Shown here: positions 17,769 through 28,122 of the stretch, one piece after another
How the letters are laid out: each line of letters opens with the position of its first letter
Position numbering within the stretch: position 1 is the first letter of the stretch
NCBI RefSeq assembly: GCF_900142375.1
Contig: NZ_FRAR01000007.1
Location: 62,001 to 126,000 of the forward strand
Length of the DNA: 64,000 nucleotides
Direction of reading: 5' to 3'
Source of the DNA: Desulforamulus aeronauticus DSM 10349
Lineage (GTDB): Bacteria > Bacillota > Desulfotomaculia > Desulfotomaculales > Desulfotomaculaceae
The notes under the pieces: model-generated
What the model was told of the DNA's origin: nothing
Seen by the model: the letters and a program-made list of their open reading frames with translations, nothing else
Database searches by the model: none
Made by a program: the position numbers and the translations under genes

Positions 17769-19254
17769 TTGGCATCCCTCCTAACAGCATAAACTTTACT
17801 ACCTGGTTAATTAACTGCTGAATAGCGTGTGGCATATAGATTCCTTGCAGTAGCAGCAAACCAAGGGGCAAAAGAAGCAATACATGGCTGACCGAAAACC
17901 CTTCTCTCTTAGAGGGACAAGTGGTTACCGGATCGCTGAAATACATTTTCCCGCCAAAGTAGATTAACCCCGCGAAAACAACCGCGATCACCATTAAAAA
18001 AACAAAACCTACGAGAGCCCCTTTGACCTGAAAACCTTGGCTGGCAATGGTGAGTTCACTGAAAAACAAACCAAAGGGCGGTAAGCCTCCGATGGCCAGC
18101 AAACTAGCCATAAAGATGGCAGAGGTAACGGGCAGCCATTGGCCAATCCCGTGTATTTTAGGAATTAATTTACTTTTATACCTTTGTGCCAGGGTACCCG
18201 CACTGAGAAATAAAACCGATTTTCCCAGGGCATGGTTAATGAGGTGCAGTATTGCCCCGGTGTATCCTAATGTTCCGCCCAAGCCCACACCCAGGATGAT
18301 AATACCAACATGCTCAACACTGGAATAGGCCAATAGTCTCTTAATGTCTTTTTGCACCAGGATAAAGGGCAGGGCAGCAACCATCGACATTAAGCCAAAG
18401 ATAATTAACAGTTGGCCGGAGAAACCCTCGCCCACAGCCATGGTCGTTAGCAGATGGAAGCGAATAATGGCATAAATAGCGCAATTCAGCAAAACACCCG
18501 ACAACAAAGCACTAACTGGTGAAGGGGCTTGGCTATGAGCATCCGGCAGCCAGGTATGTAATGGGAACAAGCCCGCTTTGGTGCCATAGCCAACCAGAAT
18601 AAAGATAAATGCCAGTTTCATCAGAGAAGGATCTAATTGATCGGCCACCAGATAAAGCTGTTGCCAGCTAAGACTTATTTCATCACTACCCAACACTCCT
18701 CTGGCTGCATAAAAGGTTAGAATAATCCCCAGCATGGCAAAGGCAATACCAACTGTACAGATAATGAGGTATTTCCAGGCGGCCTCTAAAGCTGATTTAT
18801 TTCCGTAAAAAGCAACCAACAGAGCGGAAACGATGGTGGTACCCTCGATGGCCACCCACATAACCCCCAAATTATCGGCCAGCACAGCTAAATACATGGT
18901 AGCCACAAAAAAATGAAGTAAGCCGAAAAAAAGCCCTACCCGTTTTTCCGCTATTTCCCCATGGCTGCGCTCCTGCCGCAGGTAGGTCACCCCATACAGA
19001 CAACAGGTTGTTCCCACCACCCCGATGATAAAAACTAATATCGCAGATAATTCATCCAAAATAAGTATTTTGTAGATTTTGTGGCTATTGAGCTTTTGTG
19101 CCGTTCCAGTCATAAATGGTGTGAGACAGCAATAAATGGCTGTGATTCCCGTCAGCAGGGAACCTAGTATGTTGATTAACTCCGCATTCCTGGCTTTCGT
19201 GAAACAACATAGTAGGCCGCTAATAATCGGCAGTGCTAATAATAAATACAGCAT
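17761..19254 (-). CDS. hyfF: hydrogenase membrane subunit, HyfF-like (antiporter type)
   Basis: The 497-aa protein has about 14 membrane segments and NuoL/M/N-type antiporter features: VAIEGTTIVSALLVAFYGNK with its conserved Glu, YGTKAGLFPLHTWLPDAHSQ with broken-helix Lys, and LAYSSVEHVGIIILG. Position between HyfE and HyfG genes fixes the HyfF label over HyfD. It would couple hydrogen evolution to ion movement. It overlaps hyfG by 8 bases and starts 3 bases after hyfE. Confidence 0.9.
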   Translation of the reverse strand: MLYLLLALPIISGLLCCFTKARNAELINILGSLLTGITAIYCCLTPFMTGTAQKLNSHKIYKILILDELSAILVFIIGVVGTTCCLYGVTYLRQERSHGEIAEKRVGLFFGLLHFFVATMYLAVLADNLGVMWVAIEGTTIVSALLVAFYGNKSALEAAWKYLIICTVGIAFAMLGIILTFYAARGVLGSDEISLSWQQLYLVADQLDPSLMKLAFIFILVGYGTKAGLFPLHTWLPDAHSQAPSPVSALLSGVLLNCAIYAIIRFHLLTTMAVGEGFSGQLLIIFGLMSMVAALPFILVQKDIKRLLAYSSVEHVGIIILGVGLGGTLGYTGAILHLINHALGKSVLFLSAGTLAQRYKSKLIPKIHGIGQWLPVTSAIFMASLLAIGGLPPFGLFFSELTIASQGFQVKGALVGFVFLMVIAVVFAGLIYFGGKMYFSDPVTTCPSKREGFSVSHVLLLLPLGLLLLQGIYMPHAIQQLINQVVKFMLLGGMPSV

Positions 19255-19257
19255 TTT

Positions 19258-19899
19258 TTACCCCTTCAGTTTATTTAAGAACTTTGTATCAATGGTCTCA
19301 AAGGTGTCGTTAATCTGGTAAGTCATCAGGGCCATGACCAAGGCTCCCACGAGAATATCAAAAAATATGCCTAATTCTATAATTAAGGGCATGCCGCCGG
19401 TAACAGCTACGCCACAAAGGAACAGCCCATTCTCCATAGCTACCACCCCGATTAATTGACTAAGGGCCGAACGCCTGGAGATCATGAAAAAACAACCCAG
19501 CAAAATACCGGCCAGAGCTGCCGAAATAAGATGCCCACCCACCGGAATATCCTTTAATAACACCGGGACTATGTATCCGTAAGCCAGCCCAATCAATAGT
19601 AGTCCTATTAATATGGAAGAAACCAAGCCAACAGAAAGTGAAACTTCACGGTGTAGATTTACTTTATACACCAATTTGTAAAATACCCACGGGAGTATAA
19701 TAACTTTGACCACCAGAGTTAGTCCCCCAACGATAACCATGTGCCAATTGGTTTCCTGGGTGGATAGACCCAGGTAGAAGGCTATCAGGCAGAGAGCCAA
19801 TGCCTGAACGGTCAGCAAGGTTATCGTATTGGTGATACTTCTCCCGGCCAACATAAATAATGAAGCAACTAGAAAAATAAGTGCAAAAAGGTCAACCAC
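19258..19899 (-). CDS. hyfE: hydrogenase membrane subunit, HyfE-like
   Basis: The product (213 aa) is an all-helical membrane protein of about seven spans related to NuoK and to E. coli HyfE, which has the same size and also ends in LKG. It has MENGLFLCGVAV, the conserved Glu of the K-type channel. GTG at 19899 is preceded by GGGGAGGGG with 8-nt spacing, better than the GTG at 19917 that abuts the hyfC stop. Confidence 0.88.
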   Translation of the reverse strand: MVDLFALIFLVASLFMLAGRSITNTITLLTVQALALCLIAFYLGLSTQETNWHMVIVGGLTLVVKVIILPWVFYKLVYKVNLHREVSLSVGLVSSILIGLLLIGLAYGYIVPVLLKDIPVGGHLISAALAGILLGCFFMISRRSALSQLIGVVAMENGLFLCGVAVTGGMPLIIELGIFFDILVGALVMALMTYQINDTFETIDTKFLNKLKG

Positions 19900-19917
19900 T
19901 AACAAGCCCCTCCCCAC

Positions 19918-20817
19918 CTAGATTAAATATGTACTTAATACAGCCAGTAAACAAAAGGCCATGCCACCTGCCATAAGTTCTGGAAGTTTAAATAACCTCA
20001 TTTTAGCCAAAGCACTCTCAATCATAGCCAATACCAGTCCCAGGAAGCTAACTTTAGCAAATATAAGAACTAATGCCACATAAACTGGGGCATTCGGGTT
20101 TTGCGGCCAAAACAAATGAATTAAGAGAATTAGTAAAACCACCTGTTTTATCATCGCCGCCAGGTGCAGCAAACCCACCTGCCTGCCCGCATATTCCAGC
20201 AGCATTCCCTCATGTACCATTGTTAGTTCCAGGTGAGTATCGGGATTATCCACAGGAATGCGTCCGGTTTCGGCCAAAACTACGATCAGTAACCCGATAA
20301 AGGTAAGCAATCCCGCAGGATTCTGGCCTGCACCCATGATACCGTTTATATCAGTGGTTCCAGCAGTTGCTGCTAAACTAAACAGTCCCACCACCATAAC
20401 TGGTTCCACCAGAGAGGAAATCATCATTTCACGGCTGGAGCCCATACCTCCAAAGGCACTGGCAGGTTCCAAAGCTGCCAAGGCAAGAAAAAACCTGGCC
20501 ATAGCAAAAAGATACGTCAGCGCAATCATATCACCGATTCCCAGGTTTTCATGTTGCCACAGAGGAATCATGCTCCCGGCCACCAAGTAGGAAGCCAAGC
20601 AAATAATCGGAGTTAGCTGGGTTAGCCATGAGGTATGCACCGACACAACAGATTCCCTACGCAAAAATTTAATAATATCAAAATAAGGTTGTAAGAGGGA
20701 TGGACCCCTCCGGCACTGGAGTAAGGCTTTGCTTTTTTTTATTATTCCATTGATTAACGGGGCAACCAAAAGCAAGAAACTAAACTGCCCCAAGATTATT
20801 AATAGTTTACCCGTCAT
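19918..20817 (-). CDS. hyfC: hydrogenase membrane subunit, HyfC-like (NuoH family)
   Basis: The 299-aa membrane protein has the NuoH/HycD pattern: QCRRGPSLLQPYFDIIKFLRRE near the first loop and AETGRIPVDNPDTHLELTMV with conserved acidic residues in the middle. It anchors the catalytic subunits to the ion-translocating arm. It starts 11 bases after hyfB and the downstream hyfE start lies close behind its stop. Confidence 0.93.
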   Translation of the reverse strand: MTGKLLIILGQFSFLLLVAPLINGIIKKSKALLQCRRGPSLLQPYFDIIKFLRRESVVSVHTSWLTQLTPIICLASYLVAGSMIPLWQHENLGIGDMIALTYLFAMARFFLALAALEPASAFGGMGSSREMMISSLVEPVMVVGLFSLAATAGTTDINGIMGAGQNPAGLLTFIGLLIVVLAETGRIPVDNPDTHLELTMVHEGMLLEYAGRQVGLLHLAAMIKQVVLLILLIHLFWPQNPNAPVYVALVLIFAKVSFLGLVLAMIESALAKMRLFKLPELMAGGMAFCLLAVLSTYLI

Positions 20818-20828
20818 TTTTTAACCAC

Positions 20829-22814
20829 CTATCTAACCCAAACTAAAAGAACTATCAAAGTTATAAAAACATACCCTAAATAAAAGTTAATGTTACCACT
20901 TTGAATACACCGCCACTTTTTTGACATACTGATGGTTAAACTTCTTAAAGGCCTATATAAAAACTCTTTAAGAACCGATTTAACATGCTCCTCAAAATAA
21001 ATCTGGTAGCCAAAATAAGGTAATAGGCTGCTTTTTGTTTCTACCTTTCGCTGGGGCTGCAGTAACCCACGGTACAAACGCCTGAACGGTTGGGAGAAGG
21101 ATGCGGCAGAATATTCCATAGCAGCATCTGTCTCAATGCCACAACCCCAGGTTGCCGTTTTTCTTACCCTTGGTGTACCCAACAGTCTACTTAACGCCAA
21201 CAATACTAGAATAGTAGCTAGCAGCAGTAAAGCTAAATTGAAGTTATAGGTTGTCACCCCTGAAACTCTCGAACCAGGAACCAGTTGTCCCACCACGCCC
21301 AGCAGACTATTCATAGCCACTTGAGGGAAAATGCCTAACCCTAAGCATAACGCTGCCAGTGGAGCCATACTAAACCTCATACTAAGGGGAACCTCCCGGG
21401 CTGCCGCAGATTTTTGTGTTCTGGGCAATGCCAGAAAAGAAATCCCAAAGGCCTTAACAAAACAGGCTGCTACTAAAGTACCGGTCAGGGCCAGAGCAAC
21501 AGCAGCAAGGATACCGGCAATACTCCAAAATCCTGATACCCGGAGGGAAGAGATCGTTACTAAAGATTGATAAATTTGATATTCACTGGCAAAACCATTA
21601 AAGAGAGGCATAGCCGAAATTGAAATGGCACCTATCAGAAAAAGTAGTGCTGTTTGCGGCATTTTCTTAATTAAGCCGCCTAATTCTTCCATGTTTCTAG
21701 TGTGAGTTGCGTAGTAGATGGCTCCTGTGGCAAGAAATAACAGACTCTTAAATATGGCGTGGTTGAATAAGTGGAAGAGTCCCGCTGCCAGAGCAATAGC
21801 TGCGGGTACAGGCATTGACAAAGAATAAAAAACAAGACTTGTGCCAATACCCATCAAGATAATGCCTATATTTTCTACGCTACTAAAGGCCAGTAGCCGC
21901 TTTAAGTCCTGCTCCATCAGTGCATAAATTACCCCAATAACCGCGGAGATAATTCCCAACGTTAAAACTAAGCCACCCCACCAAGTAGGACCGGGGCCTA
22001 AGATATCGATTATTAAACGAATCATACCGTAAATGGCTGTCTTGATCATTACGCCACTCATCACTGCAGAAACATTACTGGGTGCCGCAGGGTGAGCCAA
22101 GGGCAACCAGACATTTAGAGGGACAATCCCTGCTTTGGTGCCAAAGCCAATCAGTGCTAAAAGAAATACCCAGCTTTTCTCGGTAGCAGTCAGGCTGATA
22201 CTGTTCCTAGCTAATACTTCGTAACCCCATCCGCCAAATCCGTTAGACATAATCAAAAAGGCACCTATAATAAAAACTGTACCCAAATGGGTCATTACGA
22301 TGTAAACAAAACCCGCTTTACGAACATTTTGCGAGCGATACTCAAAGGTAACCAATAAATATGAAGTTAAGGTCATTAATTCCCAGAAAATAAGAAAAGC
22401 GATGGCGTTGTTCACTGTCACCACAAAAACCATCGATAGTACAAAAATATTATAATAAAAACTCCACCAGGCAATATTCTCCTGTCGGTATATTTTCATA
22501 TACTCCCAAGAATAAAGACTAACTAGGAAAGTAACCAGGCAGATGGTAGATAAAAAGAAGCCACTCAATCGATCTATTTGAATCATAAGCTCTACCCCTG
22601 GTAAAACATGGCCGAAACTTACTCCAAATGGATCTGTGCTAAACAGACCTGCAAGTCCTAGCACTAACCCTATTACTCCGGCAATACTCCCTGGGATACA
22701 TCCTGTAATGAAGGACATTTTTGAATTCACTTTAAATAAAAATGGCATCACCGCTCCGATTAAATAAATAGCAATCATTATAAAGATGATATTACCCTGG
22801 ATGCTCGCAAACAT
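20829..22814 (-). CDS. hyfB: hydrogenase membrane subunit, HyfB-like
   Basis: The 661-aa protein has about 16 hydrophobic segments and antiporter-type motifs: LIFWELMTLTSYLLVTFEYR with Glu, GTKAGIVPLNVWLPLAHPAA and LAFSSVENIGIILMG. The C-terminal region contains WGCGIETDAAMEYSAASFSQ, typical of HyfB/HycC. ATG follows GGGAGGG. It is the promoter-proximal gene of a six-gene hydrogenase operon. The usual separate HyfD is not present. Confidence 0.92.
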   Translation of the reverse strand: MFASIQGNIIFIMIAIYLIGAVMPFLFKVNSKMSFITGCIPGSIAGVIGLVLGLAGLFSTDPFGVSFGHVLPGVELMIQIDRLSGFFLSTICLVTFLVSLYSWEYMKIYRQENIAWWSFYYNIFVLSMVFVVTVNNAIAFLIFWELMTLTSYLLVTFEYRSQNVRKAGFVYIVMTHLGTVFIIGAFLIMSNGFGGWGYEVLARNSISLTATEKSWVFLLALIGFGTKAGIVPLNVWLPLAHPAAPSNVSAVMSGVMIKTAIYGMIRLIIDILGPGPTWWGGLVLTLGIISAVIGVIYALMEQDLKRLLAFSSVENIGIILMGIGTSLVFYSLSMPVPAAIALAAGLFHLFNHAIFKSLLFLATGAIYYATHTRNMEELGGLIKKMPQTALLFLIGAISISAMPLFNGFASEYQIYQSLVTISSLRVSGFWSIAGILAAVALALTGTLVAACFVKAFGISFLALPRTQKSAAAREVPLSMRFSMAPLAALCLGLGIFPQVAMNSLLGVVGQLVPGSRVSGVTTYNFNLALLLLATILVLLALSRLLGTPRVRKTATWGCGIETDAAMEYSAASFSQPFRRLYRGLLQPQRKVETKSSLLPYFGYQIYFEEHVKSVLKEFLYRPLRSLTISMSKKWRCIQSGNINFYLGYVFITLIVLLVWVR

Positions 22815-23191
22815 TACACTGCCCTCCCAATAATATTGTTTATAAAAAAGAAAAAGCGACCACTATAGTACATGATACTCCTAATATTAATATTAACCAA
22901 TACATTTTACATCAAATATTAAAGATAAAACAAATAGCAAGAAGCAAAAGTCATTACTGTAGTGACAAATTTAGTTGCGTAACCTATATTTTTTAACTAC
23001 TAGCTTTGAAATTATTTAAGACCTAACGTGTTATTACTATCTAATAACTCATTAGGTCTTACTATATATTACTATAAAAAACATATTTGTAATGTCCAAA
23101 ACACCTTTCATAAATCATTTGATATACTGGTCAAACCGGCAAAGCAAATTATTTTATTGATAAATAATCACTAAGGGCAAAATAATGTATG
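22815..23191. other. gene-free AT-rich spacer: hyf promoter region and MCP 3' region
   Basis: I see no gene here. The hyf promoter should lie on the minus strand close to 22,830-22,970; there a short dyad (GTCATTAC/GTAGTGAC, 22,951-22,968 approximately) could be an operator. The other end contains the long hairpin described separately. Confidence 0.4.
23018..23060. terminator. long hairpin after the MCP gene
   Basis: AAGACCTAA (23018-23026) pairs with TTAGGTCTT (23052-23060), and GTTATT with AATAAC inside, separated by a 3x3 internal loop. It lies 130 bases after the MCP stop; both flanks are AT-rich without a long T-run, so terminator function is probable but not certain. Confidence 0.55.
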
Positions 23192-25054
23192 TTACTTTAT
23201 TCTAAAAGCAGTGACTAGTTCATTTAAATCCTTAGCCAAACCCAAGAGTGACTCAGCAGAAGCTGAAATCTCTTCCATCGAAGCAGTTTGTTCTTCAGTG
23301 GAGGCTACAACATTTTGCACACCACCAGACATTTCTTCCATAGCAGAGGTTACATCTTGAATCTGTTCAGTAAGTTTCTGTACCGAGGCTATGATATTGC
23401 CAAATAAAATTCCTACCTCATTTACTACCTTTTTTCCTTCCTCCACTTCCTTATTGCCTTTTTCCATTGTCTCTACTGCTTTTCCAGCTTCCATTTGCAT
23501 GTTATTAATAAGCCGGTTGATCTCCTTAGTAGCTTCTGCCGACTGCTCGGCTAGCTTACGCACTTCTTCAGCCACAACGGCAAAGCCCTTCCCCTGTTCC
23601 CCGGCCCTAGCCGCTTCTATAGCCGCATTGAGGGCCAGTAGATTGGTTTGATTTGCTATCTTAGAAATTAATTCAACGATCTGGGTAATTTCCAACGATT
23701 GTTGATTTAGCCCATAGATAGCCCTAGATACGCCCTGGGTTGAAGTTGTAATAACTTGCATCTGGCTGTTTAAATTAGCAATGCCCTCACTACCTGAATT
23801 TGCGTCACGATTTGTTCCTTGAGAAAGTTCGGAGATGCCGTTTAAGTTCTCTGAAATATGTTCTATCGTTGTGGACATTTCAGACATGGTTGATGCTGTT
23901 TCGGTGGCACCAGCGGAGGTTTGTTGAGCACTGGATGAAAGGACTTGAGCCGAGTAACTCACAGTATCTGCTTTTTCGTTAATCTTAATGACAACATCGC
24001 GTAAATTACTGGTCATAGCTTTAAAGGAACTGGCCAACTGGCCAAGCTCATCCTTTGTTTTTACTTCTAAGGTATTAAAGGCCAGATTACCGGCGGCAAT
24101 TTCTGTTGCCTGATCGGCAAGAACTTTAACCGGACCAATCATTTTTTTGGTAACAAAATACGTTACGCCAATGCAAATTGCCATAACCAGGATGGTTATG
24201 AAAATTACTGTACTTACAATTTTTCTAACTAGTTGATCTAATTTATCCCGAGGTTCTCCGGCAAAGATTACCCCCATCGCTTTCCCATCCGGGCCCTTTA
24301 GTGGCATATAGGAAGTGATATAGGGTATCCCTAGTATATTTGCTTCACCTATATAATTTTGCTGCTTTTGCAACACAATATCTGCTATTTGGGGATCTAG
24401 TTTTGTCCCTACTAAGCGTTTGCCGTCCTTGGTAAGGGTCGTATTTACCCTAACATCTTGCAAAAACAGGGTTATTTCTGTCCCAAAAAGTTCCTTCAGG
24501 GAATCCACCAATTCCTCACGGGATAAATCATAACCTAGGGATAACGTGCCAACAATAGCGCCCCGTTGATTCTTTATCGGTACCCCTGCCCTGGCAGATA
24601 ATTTTACAACAGTACCGGATTCAATAAAGGAACTGGTTTCTCCTTGCAGTGACAGTTGAACATTCTTTTGGTTCAAAATACTGTCACCCCGCTTATTGGG
24701 CTCATGCGTTCTGGCGATTACCGTGCCGGCCGCATCACCCACCGTAATAAAATCCAAACCTAACCCTTTGGCTAGGGGAGTCAATATGGTCAATACTTTC
24801 TCAGTGTCTCTTTCTTCGATAGCCTGGGCAACTCCCGAGTACTCGGCCAGAAGTGAAGCCTGTAAAAGGGCTTGCTTGCGCCGATCTTCTATGGTTTTGG
24901 AAACCCCTTCCATACCCTCTTTGGAATGGTCTAGCAAAATATTTTGGGTGATATTGCTGCAGATATAGGTAGTGGGTCCAACGGTAAGGGCAACAGCAAC
25001 AAGAATAATTAACACAATAAAAATGGTAAACTTACCTTTAATAGATCTTGTCAT
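23192..25054 (-). CDS. methyl-accepting chemotaxis protein with periplasmic Cache domain
   Basis: The product (620 aa) has TM1 at about residues 10-30, an extracellular Cache-type sensor to about 280, TM2, HAMP, and a cytoplasmic signalling domain with the hairpin tip [23 protein letters not shown] at 25054 follows AGGAGAGAGGTGG; the TTG three codons earlier is less likely. It is the third gene of an operon after the GGDEF and HD-GYP proteins. The ligand is not predictable. Confidence 0.93.
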   Translation of the reverse strand: MTRSIKGKFTIFIVLIILVAVALTVGPTTYICSNITQNILLDHSKEGMEGVSKTIEDRRKQALLQASLLAEYSGVAQAIEERDTEKVLTILTPLAKGLGLDFITVGDAAGTVIARTHEPNKRGDSILNQKNVQLSLQGETSSFIESGTVVKLSARAGVPIKNQRGAIVGTLSLGYDLSREELVDSLKELFGTEITLFLQDVRVNTTLTKDGKRLVGTKLDPQIADIVLQKQQNYIGEANILGIPYITSYMPLKGPDGKAMGVIFAGEPRDKLDQLVRKIVSTVIFITILVMAICIGVTYFVTKKMIGPVKVLADQATEIAAGNLAFNTLEVKTKDELGQLASSFKAMTSNLRDVVIKINEKADTVSYSAQVLSSSAQQTSAGATETASTMSEMSTTIEHISENLNGISELSQGTNRDANSGSEGIANLNSQMQVITTSTQGVSRAIYGLNQQSLEITQIVELISKIANQTNLLALNAAIEAARAGEQGKGFAVVAEEVRKLAEQSAEATKEINRLINNMQMEAGKAVETMEKGNKEVEEGKKVVNEVGILFGNIIASVQKLTEQIQDVTSAMEEMSGGVQNVVASTEEQTASMEEISASAESLLGLAKDLNELVTAFRIK

Positions 25055-25074
25055 GCTGCACAACCACCTCTCTC

Positions 25075-26130
25075 CTAATTTAAAGCCAGCTTCTGCACCT
25101 CCTCGTTGTTAAGCAAACCTGTAATAACCAAATTATGCTGATTCTTTAAATCAACGATCTCCTTTGTTTCAATAATTTTAATGACAGGCCTAAAGATAAG
25201 CTCTTCTTTTAAATCAATTACGATCCCCTTCAGTCCATTGCTTAATGTTACTGCAGAACCCACCGGATAGGGTTTTATCAGTTTTAGTAAGGTTAAAGCT
25301 ATCTCATTTTTAAACATAAGATCTCCCGCCGCCATGATCATCTCATAGGCTTCATGGGGTGGCAGTGCCTTTCTATAAATACGATCAGTGGTTATTGCGT
25401 TATAAACATCTGCCACTGAGCATATCGCAGCCATATCCGATATTTTTTCACCTTTGAGACCCCGAGGGTAGCCCGATCCGTCATATTTTTCGTGGTGGTT
25501 GAGAATAATTTCTTTACTCAGGACGGTAAGATCATAGATTGCTTTAGACATTTCATAACCGTAATCCGAGTGTCTCTTCATCTCCTCAAATTCCTCTGGA
25601 GTAAGTTTCTCTGGCTTATTTAATATCATCAACGGCACCTTAATTTTACCGATGTCATGCAGTAAACTTCCTGTTCCAAGTGTTAAAAGCTTCTTTCTAT
25701 CATAATTAAGCAGCACACCCGCGGCGATGGAAAGAATGCAAACGTCTACACAATGGGCAAAGGTATACATATCCACGGAACATAAATTTGTTAAATTACT
25801 GGTAACCTCTTTACCCTCCAGTATTTCTCCAATGATCGAGTCTACTGTCAAAAGGATCTTTTTATAATTGACCGTCCCACCTCCCATCACCAATTCTTCT
25901 ACCAAACTAACAGCATTAAGTCTTACACCATAGTCAATCTCGTTGCTTGGTGCTTCAAAGTCTTTAGACAAAATGGTTACATCAGCAACAAGAATACCGA
26001 ACTTTTTAAGAGATGAAATGATTTTTGCAGTTAATATTACGCCCTTACCTAAAAGTAGTTGCTTGTTATTACTGATAATTGGACTGGCAAGCACCATCCC
26101 TGGTAGCAGATAACGAACCGGTAGTTTCAT
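25075..26130 (-). CDS. HD-GYP domain cyclic-di-GMP phosphodiesterase
   Basis: The 351-aa cytoplasmic protein has an N-terminal region of about 120 aa and an HD-GYP domain with [28 protein letters not shown] and [13 protein letters not shown], all needed for metal binding and hydrolysis. It should break down c-di-GMP to GMP or pGpG. It lies between a GGDEF gene (upstream) and an MCP gene (downstream), with 18-20 base gaps, so opposing c-di-GMP enzymes are co-transcribed. Confidence 0.93.
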   Translation of the reverse strand: MKLPVRYLLPGMVLASPIISNNKQLLLGKGVILTAKIISSLKKFGILVADVTILSKDFEAPSNEIDYGVRLNAVSLVEELVMGGGTVNYKKILLTVDSIIGEILEGKEVTSNLTNLCSVDMYTFAHCVDVCILSIAAGVLLNYDRKKLLTLGTGSLLHDIGKIKVPLMILNKPEKLTPEEFEEMKRHSDYGYEMSKAIYDLTVLSKEIILNHHEKYDGSGYPRGLKGEKISDMAAICSVADVYNAITTDRIYRKALPPHEAYEMIMAAGDLMFKNEIALTLLKLIKPYPVGSAVTLSNGLKGIVIDLKEELIFRPVIKIIETKEIVDLKNQHNLVITGLLNNEEVQKLALN

Positions 26131-26148
26131 AGCATCACCGCCAAAACA

Positions 26149-27597
26149 TTAACTATTTACTATCTCTGACAACTCCTTACCGGTGCAAATTGCCGGCCGG
26201 TAATACTCCAATCTATTCCGGGATACCCTTTTTGCCTGATATAGTGCCGCATCGGCACAGCGAATTAACTCTTCAACATTTGAACTATTCTCCGGGTACA
26301 CCGAGATACCAATGGACACCGTAACTTTCCCACCGGGTAGGCATTCTTGACTAGGAAAAGGATGATTAGCAATACTAAGTCTCAACCGTTCCCCTATGTC
26401 TATCGCTTTGTTTAAGTTTGCCCCCTGCAGCACAATGACAAACTCGTCCCCACCGTAGCGAGCAACCATATCGTCATCCCTGACCGCATCCATCATAATA
26501 TTTGCTAATTCTCCCAACAGGCGATCCCCAGCTAGGTGTCCCAAGGCATCGTTATATATTTTAAAATTATCCAGGTCAACCATTAGCAAGGCAAAATGAC
26601 CTTGGCTCTGATAAAAAGCCCTTTGTTGCATATGCTCAATAAAGGCTCGATAATTGTATAGGCCAGTCATTGAATCCCTTTCTGCCTTTTCCCTCAGGTC
26701 TATGTTTTCTGCACTTACCTTTTGCTTTTCCGTCCATTGTTCAGTATAATCCCTGACAACAGCCATACCTCCAAGGATTTTTCCACGCTCATCCTTCCAA
26801 GGGATGGTATCCATTAGCAAACAAATTTCGTTATTATTAGGACCTAGAAAACAAACTTCCTGGCCTACCATAAAATGATTCCCTTGTATTGCTAAGGCTA
26901 ACAGTCTACCAGGTTCACCTGCTTCAGCTAAGGGTATACCAACCATGTTTTTCTTCTTACAGCCTCCCAGCAAATTACAGAAGGCATCATTCGAGACCGC
27001 TACACGTCCTTTTTCGTTACCAACCAGAATCCCGTTGGTGGTTCCTTGCAGAATAACTTTTGTCAGTAAATATTCCCGAGCTAGCCTGTGTAACCCCCAG
27101 GCCACTGCTACACCCAAAATGACCGTAATAATAATAGAGGTTATTAGGTTTTTAAATCCCCGGCTGATGATTTCCGTTTCCAGCAACCACAAGTCATTAC
27201 CCAAACGTCTTTGTTGAAAAGCACTTAATTCCTTGCAGTTAGTTACCAATTTGGTGAGATCTCCACCGTTTTTAACGTTTTCAATAGATCCAGACAGATT
27301 TTGTACCAGTATTTTGCCTTCTAAGGTATGCATTACTGGTAACAGTTGCTGGGTAATCTGTTCCAGTTCACGAATTTGTATCTGAGAAGCTTTTCCATCG
27401 CTAAATATTCTTTCTGATAGTTCAACGGCCTTGGCAATTTGATTAATCTTTAGCCTACGTTCTTCAATTCTTTCCAGTATATCTTTTTGTGTTGCGTAAT
27501 TATTCATAGACTGAAAGACAAATAATATGAGTAACCCCATTATTAGGGCAGAAACAGTAAAAAATAGGCGCTTTCTGACACTGGGGATAATCACCAT
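26149..27597 (-). CDS. membrane-anchored PAS-GGDEF diguanylate cyclase
   Basis: The product (482 aa) has TM1 near residues 9-27, an extracytoplasmic helical region to about 150, TM2, a PAS domain (about 185-290) and a GGDEF domain with ARYGGDEFVIVLQ intact. RDDD lies five residues before GGDEF, the RxxD inhibitory site for product feedback. ATG at 27597 is preceded by GGGGTGG. It is the first gene of an operon with HD-GYP and MCP genes. Confidence 0.93.
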   Translation of the reverse strand: MVIIPSVRKRLFFTVSALIMGLLILFVFQSMNNYATQKDILERIEERRLKINQIAKAVELSERIFSDGKASQIQIRELEQITQQLLPVMHTLEGKILVQNLSGSIENVKNGGDLTKLVTNCKELSAFQQRRLGNDLWLLETEIISRGFKNLITSIIITVILGVAVAWGLHRLAREYLLTKVILQGTTNGILVGNEKGRVAVSNDAFCNLLGGCKKKNMVGIPLAEAGEPGRLLALAIQGNHFMVGQEVCFLGPNNNEICLLMDTIPWKDERGKILGGMAVVRDYTEQWTEKQKVSAENIDLREKAERDSMTGLYNYRAFIEHMQQRAFYQSQGHFALLMVDLDNFKIYNDALGHLAGDRLLGELANIMMDAVRDDDMVARYGGDEFVIVLQGANLNKAIDIGERLRLSIANHPFPSQECLPGGKVTVSIGISVYPENSSNVEELIRCADAALYQAKRVSRNRLEYYRPAICTGKELSEIVNS

Positions 27598-28122
27598 ATT
27601 TACCACCCCATTTAGTGATAATTTACCCTGTCCCTTATGTTTCGTTTATCTATGTCAGAAGCTTATTACTTTGGAGCCTAACAAAGAGAGACAATAAGGT
27701 CAATGGTTTAGTTTTATATTTCACTTATTTATTTCTTCTATTGTATGGGTTAATTATTATAAAAACCATTATATAAGAATTAATAATTTATTACGAAATG
27801 AAAACTCATCAGGTGATGAGTTTTCATTTGCAAAGCAAATATAGTTGTCATCTTTAGCATTAAATTAAATGCAATTTAATAACTCTCTGTTTACTAAAAA
27901 AGAGTCATTTTTTGTCACTTAGGCTAGTTTCCACTTACTACCTTGCCTCAATAGAGTTTAATAAAAGATTATTCTCCTTAGAAAAATGTGGCTAACCCTA
28001 TGCATATGAGAAGTTATATTTTCTGATATGCCTTAGGCTACGATGCCAAATTTTTTGGTATCAAACCAGTTATTTTTGTCAATAAATTCGACAACAACTA
28101 TAAAAATTATTATGAATCGTTG
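27598..28122. other. 525-base AT-rich spacer
   Basis: No gene is visible. It contains a perfect palindrome (27796-27829) and should hold the promoter of the GGDEF operon near 27,610-27,700 on the minus strand. The remainder shows no riboswitch core I can recognise, although c-di-GMP riboswitches often precede such operons. Confidence 0.4.
27796..27829. terminator. perfect palindrome, probable terminator
   Basis: TGAAAACTCATCA and TGATGAGTTTTCA are exact complements separated by GG, flanked by AAA and TTT. It can form a 14-16-bp hairpin on either strand and lies far downstream of the M24 peptidase promoter side. It may also be a protein-binding site. Confidence 0.5.

Noticed and set aside
27598-28122. 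c-di-GMP riboswitch ahead of the GGDEF operon
   Set aside because: The GGGACGCAAAGCC-type core is absent on either strand.
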